From an uncultured Clostridium sp. (GTDB lineage Bacteria; Bacillota; Clostridia; Lachnospirales; Lachnospiraceae), in NCBI GenBank assembly GCA_946553025.1, contig CAMNRM010000007.1, forward strand, positions 1 through 64,000: DNA of 64,000 bases. Reading direction: 5' to 3'. Position 1 is the first letter of the stretch. Every line of letters begins with the position of its first letter. This document shows positions 36,462 to 42,843 of this stretch, one piece after another. Made by a program: the position numbers and the translations under genes. The notes under the pieces are model-generated. The model was given only the letters and a program-made list of their open reading frames with translations, was not told where the DNA came from and made no database searches.

Positions 36462-36494
36462 CAGTGTAACACAATTCTATATTATGTTACACTC
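36462..36494 (-). repeat. Right inverted repeat of the invertible promoter (IR-R)
   Basis: Same 33-bp site in opposite orientation, with one mismatch at the last base (C for G). The same 10-bp half-sites and reversed core are present, but without the GC-rich extensions that make IR-L a terminator. Confidence 0.9.
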
Positions 36495-36600
36495 AAGTCT
36501 GATAAATCTTATTTTTCCATATTTTCACTTCAGTTCCAGCATTTTTTCTCAATCAATTTTCATGTAAATATAAACTTTATTTAATCTTTCACCATTTCCA

Positions 36601-36629
36601 TTTACTTGCCAGACATGTTTTGTTATACT
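36601..36629 (+). promoter_or_regulatory. Promoter of the deleted ATPase copy 2
   Basis: TTTACT, 17 bases, TATACT, the same as upstream of copy 1 apart from a few spacer changes. Confidence 0.55.
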
Positions 36630-36673
36630 AAATGCAAAGAAAAAGGAAATTTTTCATCAATAAGGAGCAGGGA

Positions 36674-37158
36674 ATGGCGAAAATTTTTAATATAACCGGT
36701 TTATGTATCCCAGAAAAACATTATATGGTAAATATCGAAGGCCGCCTGGCAGAAATAAAGAAATTTGTAGATGAAGGAATGTATTTTACCATAAATAAAG
36801 CCAGACAATATGGAAAAACGACGACCTTAAGGGCCTTACAGGATCATTTACAGACCGAATATTATGTGATTTCCATGGATTTTCAAACCTTTGGAAGTGC
36901 AGAATTTGAACATGAGAATTGTTTTGCCCTGTCTTTTGCTGACGATTTTTTGCATTTACTTGATGAAAATAATCTTTCCGTAAATATGGCAACGATCCGG
37001 CCATCGATGCAGCAGGCATGTTTGGCTTTATTAAGAATCAAAAAGGATCAGCTGTAATTGCAAATCGAATATTTGAAACAAGATTGTATAACTTTTATCT
37101 TTCGACAGCGGAAAATCAGAAACGGGATATCTATAAGATTTCCTTTAATCATTGGTGA
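36674..37158 (+). pseudogene. AAA-like ATPase copy 2, with a 721-bp internal deletion
   Basis: The first ~319 bases match 8396-8714 with no difference I can find by eye, and 36993-37158 match 9436-9601 likewise. The 721 bases between (8715-9435 in copy 1) are missing; the break shares one base. As 721 is not a multiple of three, the frame shifts and stops at 37057 after about 127 residues, retaining the P-loop but losing Walker B. The high identity means the duplication and deletion are recent. Direct orientation relative to copy 1, 28 kb away. Confidence 0.92.
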
Positions 37159-37196
37159 TAAGATTTTGATTGAGGCTACGGTATAAAAAAATCAAT

Positions 37197-37217
37197 GGAG
37201 CGGAAAGATTCCGCTCC
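37197..37217 (+). terminator. Terminator-like hairpin after ATPase copy 2
   Basis: Perfect 9-bp stem GGAGCGGAA / TTCCGCTCC with a 3-base loop, followed by TGCATTTT. It is the intact form of the clipped hairpin at 9642. Confidence 0.65.
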
Positions 37218-37264
37218 TGCATTTTAAATGTTTTCCCACCACACGGTTTACGCCATTTATCTTT

Positions 37265-39712
37265 TTATTTTCGCTTAATCACCCCCACTACTTTCCCCAG
37301 TACACGAAATTGTTCCTGGTTCACCATCATCGGCTCATATTCGTCATTTTCTGGAATTAGCAGCACAAAACTTCCCATGCTGCGAAACCGCTTTAGCGTT
37401 ATGTTTCCATCCAGTTCCACGGCTGCAATCTGCCCGTTTTCTACTACACTCGCTTTTCTGAGAACAACCCGATCCCCATGATGAATTCCCGCATTGATCA
37501 TGGAATCGCCTTTTACGGTCAGAATAAAGGTTTCCGACAAAACGCTCACCCATGCAGAAGGCAGCATAAAGATTTCCTGTAACCCTTCCTGCATTTCAAT
37601 CGGACACCCTGCGGCAATATCTGCAAATACCGGGCATTTCACGATTTCCGAACCTTTAAGATTTTTTTGTACACCATCAAAAACAGCAATCACTTCATCC
37701 GGGCATTCCTCGTCCTGCCAAAAAACATACTGCCGGTTTTTCACCAAATCAACAAATCGATATTCCTGAATACTGACAGGCAGCATGGAATGATCAAACA
37801 TCGGAATATCCTCTAACTCATCTTTGTCCCGCCCAATAATCTTCAGAGAATTCCCGTCAGTAACCACACCATAACAAGCCTCCGGCACCACCGCCATATA
37901 GGATTTTAACTGCTCCCCGGCCTCCTCAATCCCTGCCCGATAACACTTGGTTTCTGCCAAAATATAGGGAATTTTTCGATTATCCCGGTAAATATACACA
38001 ACCACATCGGCAAACCCCACCTGAGAAAATACCTGCACACGATACTCTATTCCCAATAAATCTATAGGATAATGATAGGTTTCTAAAAGTTCTCTTAACA
38101 GCCATTGACGAATCTTTTCTTCTTTGCCGTAAATATCTGCAATTTTGTCCGTAAAAAGATAATTTTTCAAAGGAATATCCGAAAAAATGCTGAATCTTGC
38201 ACCATCCTTTATCTTTAACAACCGTGAACCTATGGCGGAAATAAACCGGGAGGGCTTCCCATGGCAGCTCATGTACAGACGCTCTGTCGCCCTTGTCATC
38301 CCCACATAAAATAATTTACGCTCCATGGTTTCCTCATAATTCGCATCGTCATTTTCCTGCAAAAGCCTCTGGTTCGGCAGCAAAGTATCCGTAAGCCCCA
38401 CCAGAATAACCACCTTAAATTCCAGACCTTTAATCGAATGCATCGTCAGCAGCTTCATGGTATTTTTTCCAAAATCAATCTCTTCCTGGCTGGAACAAAG
38501 CGTAGTTTCTATCTCATGCTGAAAATCCATCTGGAACTGTTCTAATATCTTTCTGGTTCTGGCAACTACAGCAATTTCCCTTGGCGAATAATGTTTTAAT
38601 AATTTCTCTTTAATCAGCTTTTTCGTTTCCAGAATTTCCTCTTCTATAGTAAAAAAACAGCGAAATACCGGATAGCTTCCCTGTCGGTCAATTAAGGAAG
38701 GCTTAACAAAATTGTCATCTCCAACAATCTCCTTATCCTCCTGAATCAGGCTGTAAGCAGCCTCTGCTATCTGTGTTGTCGTTCGGTAATTTTTCGCCAG
38801 AGAATTACTTTTCCCTGTCATATCCAGTCCAATACTGGTAAAACTCCGCCCCTTGACCAGCCAGGATGTAGGATAAATGCTCTGCGCAGTATCCGCCACG
38901 AACATAATACTGCTGTAATCCTTTCCTGCATCATACATCTGCATCAGACATTCTAACTGCACCCTGGATAAATCCTGACTTTCATCAATAATAATATGCG
39001 TATACTGCTCCGGCCGGTGTGTCTTTAAATACCGCAGAGCATAAAGAGCCGCATCCTGAAAATCACACAGCCCCTGTGCATATAAAGCCCTGGTATACAT
39101 CACCATTAGTTCATAAATTGCCTCTCTGGTCCGGCTGTTCTTCATCAGCTTCTGCGGTCCTTCCACCCCTTTCGCACCGGTACGCCCCAGCCTGTCTGCC
39201 GTCTGATAGACCTGAAGTTCTGTAAAATTACACGCCTTAATCCATGCAATCTCTTTCTTTAAAAACCCCAGAAAACGGATATTCAGGATATTGACATCAC
39301 TAAACTTTTTCCTCAATGCGCTGATACATTCCTTCAAAATCACAGACTCCTGTTCCGCCCGCGCAAAGGTTAATTTTTTCTTATTTTCTTCGCTGTACAT
39401 AAGGAAAAAATGATAGAGCAGCTTATCAATATTGGTAATTTTCACCTGCTTATTTTTATCTCCTGCATCAAATAAACGATACTGCTCCTCCTCATCAATC
39501 TGGCCGTAAATATATTCAATATAATAGGTCAGGCTTTTATTAAAAGTGACCATAAGAATTTTATCCTGGGGAGTAAAACAATAATTATGCAGCAAAAAAG
39601 AAACCCGATGCACAGCCACCGTCGTTTTTCCCGAACCGGCCACTCCTTTTACCATAGACTGCCCCATAACCATACTCTGGATCAGCTTTTTCTGCTCCAT
39701 ATTTAACTGCAT
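37265..39712 (-). CDS. UvrD/Rep-like SF1 helicase - HsdR_N-like nuclease - LexA/S24 autoprotease fusion
   Basis: 815 residues with three parts. Residues 1 to about 520: SF1 helicase, with GVAGSGKTT (23-31), IIDESQDLSRVQL, YRTTTQIAEAAYS, LLTMHSIKGLEFKVVIL and LFYVGMTRATERLYM. Residues about 530-640: a restriction-type nuclease core, GFADVVVYIYRDN then ILAETKCYR (PD-(D/E)XK D...ExK). Residues 693-815: S24/LexA-like autoprotease with an Ala-Gly cleavage site in ADIAAGCP (about 701/702), catalytic Ser in VKGDSMINAG (about 737) and Lys in ITLKRF (about 774). LexA-type folds self-cleave when RecA filaments form, so damage might release or inactivate the helicase-nuclease. Start at 39712 has GGAGG upstream. 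It overlaps the small upstream gene. Function inferred: damage-responsive repair or defence. Confidence 0.88.
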   Translation of the reverse strand: MQLNMEQKKLIQSMVMGQSMVKGVAGSGKTTVAVHRVSFLLHNYCFTPQDKILMVTFNKSLTYYIEYIYGQIDEEEQYRLFDAGDKNKQVKITNIDKLLYHFFLMYSEENKKKLTFARAEQESVILKECISALRKKFSDVNILNIRFLGFLKKEIAWIKACNFTELQVYQTADRLGRTGAKGVEGPQKLMKNSRTREAIYELMVMYTRALYAQGLCDFQDAALYALRYLKTHRPEQYTHIIIDESQDLSRVQLECLMQMYDAGKDYSSIMFVADTAQSIYPTSWLVKGRSFTSIGLDMTGKSNSLAKNYRTTTQIAEAAYSLIQEDKEIVGDDNFVKPSLIDRQGSYPVFRCFFTIEEEILETKKLIKEKLLKHYSPREIAVVARTRKILEQFQMDFQHEIETTLCSSQEEIDFGKNTMKLLTMHSIKGLEFKVVILVGLTDTLLPNQRLLQENDDANYEETMERKLFYVGMTRATERLYMSCHGKPSRFISAIGSRLLKIKDGARFSIFSDIPLKNYLFTDKIADIYGKEEKIRQWLLRELLETYHYPIDLLGIEYRVQVFSQVGFADVVVYIYRDNRKIPYILAETKCYRAGIEEAGEQLKSYMAVVPEACYGVVTDGNSLKIIGRDKDELEDIPMFDHSMLPVSIQEYRFVDLVKNRQYVFWQDEECPDEVIAVFDGVQKNLKGSEIVKCPVFADIAAGCPIEMQEGLQEIFMLPSAWVSVLSETFILTVKGDSMINAGIHHGDRVVLRKASVVENGQIAAVELDGNITLKRFRSMGSFVLLIPENDEYEPMMVNQEQFRVLGKVVGVIKRK

Positions 39713-40035
39713 AGTCTTTTCCTCCGTACCCTCGTGCATTTTATCTGTGAAATCAGCTTATCACATTCCAACTTTTTCGCTTTATAGATCATCTTTTCAA
39801 ATTCAGATTCTCCTGCGCGTTTTATGTATGTCGCAACTATTCTATAAGTATCATGAACATTGCTTCTGATATCTCCCTCAAGCAGTGTATCTGGTATAAA
39901 GTTACCTTTTCCATTAACATCCCGAAATCCCACAGCCCACTTAACTCCGCCAACCAATTTTTCCGTGTAAAGCAACGGATGCGAATTATTATAATTTCCC
40001 ATCATGCTTGCAGATAGGTTCTGGTTTTTCTCCAT
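39703..40035 (-). CDS. Small protein of unknown function upstream of the helicase fusion
   Basis: 110 residues, no recognised family. Its end overlaps the helicase start by about 10 bases, so the two would be coupled. The C-terminus is basic (KCTRVRRKRLCS). There is no good ribosome site before the ATG, and an intrinsic-terminator-like hairpin with a T-tract ends only about 7 bases before it, so the true start may lie further in or the gene may be a fragment. Could be a regulator of the fusion protein, but nothing in the sequence shows this. Confidence 0.5.
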   Translation of the reverse strand: MEKNQNLSASMMGNYNNSHPLLYTEKLVGGVKWAVGFRDVNGKGNFIPDTLLEGDIRSNVHDTYRIVATYIKRAGESEFEKMIYKAKKLECDKLISQIKCTRVRRKRLCS

Positions 40036-40045
40036 AAAAAATTTA

Positions 40046-40084
40046 AAGGGAAACTACAACACCGTGGTGCTGTGCGTTTCCCTT
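40046..40084 (-). terminator. Hairpin with U-tract directly before the small gene
   Basis: On the minus strand, stem AAGGGAAAC / GTTTCCCTT around about 21 bases, followed by TTTAAATTTTTT. This has the form of an intrinsic terminator or attenuator lying between the tandem repeats and the helicase operon. Confidence 0.6.
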
Positions 40085-40093
40085 AATGACTGA

Positions 40094-40252
40094 TTTTATC
40101 GTTGTCCGCCAACCCTCCAGCCCATTCGTCTGGATTCGCTATCAGGTTTTATCGTTGTCCGCCAACCCTCCAGCCCATACGTCTGGATTCGCTATCAGGT
40201 TTTATCGTTGCCTGCCAACCCTCCAGCCCATTCGTCTGGATTTGCTATCGGA
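40094..40252. repeat. Three tandem copies of a 53-bp repeat
   Basis: Units at 40094-40146, 40147-40199 and 40200-40252. Units 1 and 2 differ at one position, unit 3 at about four. Each contains CCAGCCCATTCGTCTGG-like sequence with a short stem (CCAG / CTGG). No spacers lie between units. The 485-base gap 40036-40520 holds this, the hairpin above, the dispersed repeat and a large hairpin, but no supported gene. Confidence 0.9.
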
Positions 40253-40314
40253 TTTAAGATGTCAGCCACACCAGCGGAATGCCGTCCGCTTTCCTGTTTT
40301 CTATTATACTCAAA

Positions 40315-40432
40315 AGTCCACGGATTATCAATAGATTTCGCAAAATCTTTTTTGTAAAATTTTTGTAAATAACTACCAAAAATCCATACCAAAAACTACA
40401 ACGAATGAAAAAACGCTGCAGGGCTTAGAAAT
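40315..40432. repeat. 118-bp dispersed repeat, copy B
   Basis: Same as 9661-9778 with about ten differences and the same orientation. No gene lies inside. Confidence 0.85.
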
Positions 40433-40440
40433 TTTTCTTT

Positions 40441-40504
40441 GTGGGAGATTTGACGCAAATAAACACGGCGCAGTGGGCTGCGTTCATTTGCGTCAAATCC
40501 CCAC
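40441..40504. terminator. Large hairpin past the FecR-like lipoprotein gene
   Basis: Left arm 40441-40460 (GTGGGAGATTTGACGCAAAT) pairs with 40486-40504 over 19 bp with a single bulged A, enclosing a smaller CGCAG / CTGCG stem. There is no clear U-tract on either strand. It probably ends the lipoprotein transcript, but a structured RNA element is possible. Confidence 0.5.
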
Positions 40505-40520
40505 AAGAGGCACCTGCACA

Positions 40521-42191
40521 TTATCTCCGGCGGTAGTATCCGTTCAGATATTCCAGGGAATCTTCAAGTCCCGTAGTGGATACAGCCAGGTCGCCATTGT
40601 GCGGCGAAAGGGTCAGAAGGATACTTCCGGTCTGCCAGTCAGCAAGCTCAAAGCCCATGTCTGCCGGGCGCAGGGAGTAGGAGTCGGCATGGGCAGGATC
40701 GCCTGGGCGCGGAGTAAACAGGGTGTATCCACTGCCATTAAAAGAAATATCCAGTGATACTCCCGTTTCGTCATTCATATAACTGCCGACATAGCGCACA
40801 TCACCGAAGCTGATTTCCTCCGTCAGAATAAAGTTTCCGACTCCGTCCAAAGCAGTCCATTCCAGCAGAGGATCAAGCTCGCCGCCGTGGGAGGTCAGTT
40901 CATTCGGTTCGATGAAGCTAGCTTCCCAGGAGCGCTCATCGTCCCTGTTGTACGTTGGAATATCGGAGTCCGTAACCTGCTCCAGAGCACAGGTATCGGC
41001 GTTAATCCGGTAAACTTCATCAATCACCCCGCCGTTGCTGTAAAGCAGGAATATGCCGTCCTGCAGAATTTCATAGGAACCTTCATCGACCTGCATAGCC
41101 AGGCTGACGGCGTCCGTGCCGTCAAAGGTGTACAGGGCATTCCAGCGGAAACCGGAACGATATCCCCCATAGCTTCCGACAAACAGCTCATCTGTGCCGT
41201 TTTTGTCAATGTCATAATAGGCGTAGCCGGCATGTTTGTCATCAAATGTAACCAGGCCCTTATGAATATACCGGTATGCATCCCAGTCAATGTTTTCCCA
41301 TTGGCCGAACCAGATATTTACGTAGGGAAGTTTCCGGTATTCGTCCAGAACCCGGTCATACGCTTCATGGGCAAGCTCTGCGGCGGAGGGCGGATTTAAA
41401 ACATCTAGGCCGGAAGCTTCAAGAATTGCCCGGGACAATTCGTCGTCCTGCTCAAGCTCCGTCAGGATAAACCCGGGAACTTGGGTTTCGGGAAATCCGG
41501 TTACGGTGATTTCGGTTTCTCCGTTTTCCGTTATGGTAATTTCGGCCATTTCTCCGGCAGATACCGTGACTTCCTCCCCGCTGGCACCGGATGCCGCAGT
41601 TACAGTTACTTTGCCTTCCAGAAGGTATACCTGTGCATGAGTATCGGATTCGGCATTTACCCAGCCACAGGTGCCTCGGATGCCCACCAGCATGGTAGAT
41701 GTGCGGATATTCATGGTTTCATCATCGTCCAGGGGCTCGGCAACATGGAAAAACAATGCTCCGGAGCGGACAAGAATTTCCAGATCATGTTTCTTTTTCT
41801 GAATGTCTATTTCACTGTTCTCATCCATTTTCACCAGTTTTACCCGATCCAGATTCAGCCATGCATAGCTGACCGGCTGCGTATTCATGCCGTAGCCGCT
41901 GTAAAGCTTCATCCCATCCACAGGCGGGATAGTTTTTCCTTTATCGGACAAAATATTTACGGTGCCTTCCGTTTTGGTCAGGCTCATTGTAGTTGCCGTC
42001 AGCCGGTCGCTTCCGGCATTGATCAGGTTCATCACAGTATCGGTTAGGGAACTGCCGTCGGTTTTGGTAATGTCAGTATCCGTGCCGTCCGGAGGGTTTA
42101 ACTGGCCGCAGGAGGTGCATAAGAGCGCAGCAGCAAGCAGCAGCGCCAGAAATTGTGTGTGCCGGAAAATGCGGTGGTTGCAGTGATTCAT
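40521..42191 (-). CDS. FecR-like domain surface lipoprotein
   Basis: 556 residues. A signal peptide (QFLALLLAAALLCTSC) ends at a lipobox-like Cys near residue 28. A FecR-like domain follows (residues about 60-230: KGKTIPPVDGMKLYSGYGMNTQ, TSTMLVGIRGTCGWV, VYLLEGKVTV), then a domain with FG-GAP/calcium-loop-like strands (YYDIDKNGTDELFVGSYG) and a beta-rich C-terminus. In Gram-negatives FecR senses iron-siderophore uptake, but FecR-like domains in Firmicutes lipoproteins have unknown, perhaps carbohydrate-binding or sensing, roles. GC-richer than the surrounding islands. No sigma factor is adjacent, so a FecIR pair is unlikely. Confidence 0.8.
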   Translation of the reverse strand: MNHCNHRIFRHTQFLALLLAAALLCTSCGQLNPPDGTDTDITKTDGSSLTDTVMNLINAGSDRLTATTMSLTKTEGTVNILSDKGKTIPPVDGMKLYSGYGMNTQPVSYAWLNLDRVKLVKMDENSEIDIQKKKHDLEILVRSGALFFHVAEPLDDDETMNIRTSTMLVGIRGTCGWVNAESDTHAQVYLLEGKVTVTAASGASGEEVTVSAGEMAEITITENGETEITVTGFPETQVPGFILTELEQDDELSRAILEASGLDVLNPPSAAELAHEAYDRVLDEYRKLPYVNIWFGQWENIDWDAYRYIHKGLVTFDDKHAGYAYYDIDKNGTDELFVGSYGGYRSGFRWNALYTFDGTDAVSLAMQVDEGSYEILQDGIFLLYSNGGVIDEVYRINADTCALEQVTDSDIPTYNRDDERSWEASFIEPNELTSHGGELDPLLEWTALDGVGNFILTEEISFGDVRYVGSYMNDETGVSLDISFNGSGYTLFTPRPGDPAHADSYSLRPADMGFELADWQTGSILLTLSPHNGDLAVSTTGLEDSLEYLNGYYRRR

Positions 42192-42210
42192 GGTGATTTC
42201 TCCTTATTGT

Positions 42211-42270
42211 GTATGGATTATATTCTTGCTGCAGCTTGTGTATGAATTATATATCTTGCCGCAGCTTGTC
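42211..42270. repeat. Two tandem ~30-bp repeats upstream of the lipoprotein gene
   Basis: 42211-42240 and 42240-42270 share GTATGRATTATAT, then CTTGCYGCAGCTTGT. They lie within about 80 bases of the start and could be paired regulator sites or a simple duplication in the promoter region. Confidence 0.6.
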
Positions 42271-42392
42271 GGGTAATTCATGAAAATAGCTTATCAAAAA
42301 ACAGGAATAATTTCAAACGAATTAGGATATTTTGGTGAATTTTTCAAAATAATGAAATAAAGCCTTCTGTTTTGTCCATGCGAATATTCCGG

Positions 42393-42476
42393 GGGATGGT
42401 CATTCTTGGTGATAAAGATTATACCGGAGAGGCACTTACGGAGGATATGCGTAAAAAAGGCATATGTCTTAGGTGA
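42393..42476 (+). pseudogene. Transposase scrap (possibly IS982-like)
   Basis: The frame GMVILGDKDYTGEALTEDMR followed by KKGICLR and a stop resembles a short piece of a DDE transposase around the GDKGY motif. Only about 27 codons are recognisable, with no terminal repeats. The assignment is tentative. The rest of 42271-42500 is AT-rich and without a gene. Confidence 0.4.
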
Positions 42477-42503
42477 ACAGTAACAACGCTTTCATTATCC
42501 CTA

Positions 42504-42532
42504 TTTACTTACCAGGCATGTTTTGTTATACT
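42504..42532 (+). promoter_or_regulatory. Promoter remnant or promoter of ATPase copy 3
   Basis: TTTACT, 17 bases, TATACT, as in the two other copies. It could now drive the AAA/nuclease gene at 42844 because the ATPase frame between has been eroded. Confidence 0.5.
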
Positions 42533-42570
42533 AAACGTAAAGAGAAAAGAAACTTTTTCATCAATAAGGA

Positions 42571-42790
42571 ACAGGCTGGCTGCATTTCATTTGGTTATTT
42601 CAGTTGGGATTTGTGATGTGAAAAACCTGGCATGGACAACGTCTGGCTTTCATGAGGCCATTCGGATGATTTTGAAAGAGAAAAATGCATTATTTTAATC
42701 TCTGATTGGAAAATGGTATAACTTTTATCTTTCGACAGCAAATATCAGAAACGGGATATCTATAAATTTTGATTAAGACTACGGTATAAA
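42571..42790 (+). pseudogene. AAA-like ATPase copy 3, eroded by several deletions
   Basis: Short blocks align in order with copy 1: CTGGCTGCATTTCATTTGGT with about 8936, GGCATGGACAACGTCTGGCT with about 9275, TCTCTGATTGGAAAA with about 9346, and GTATAACTTTTATCTTTCGA with about 9530, followed by the same 3' flank. The first deletion joins at CAGG present at both ends, removing the start codon and about 540 bases. A stop (TAA) replaces GAA in the third block. This is an older relative of copies 1 and 2. Confidence 0.85.
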
Positions 42791-42843
42791 AGAAAACAGA
42801 TTGTATGTGAGTTTTATCGAAAAAAAGGAAAGGATGTGAGCAG

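Noticed and set aside
36236..36494. Inverted repeats as ends of an insertion sequence
   Set aside because: The 193-bp interior has no ORF but has a promoter, and each repeat has the half-site/core layout of a recombination site; no target duplication is seen outside.
36632..36673. Upstream-extended start for ATPase copy 2
   Set aside because: The extra 14 codons cover the ribosome site and promoter region shared with copy 1, whose start is at the later ATG.
40094..40252. Possible CRISPR array
   Set aside because: The 53-bp units are directly adjacent without spacers and no cas genes are present.
41481..42047. 188-codon plus-strand frame opposite the FecR-like gene
   Set aside because: Shadow of the lipoprotein gene; no motif or ribosome site.
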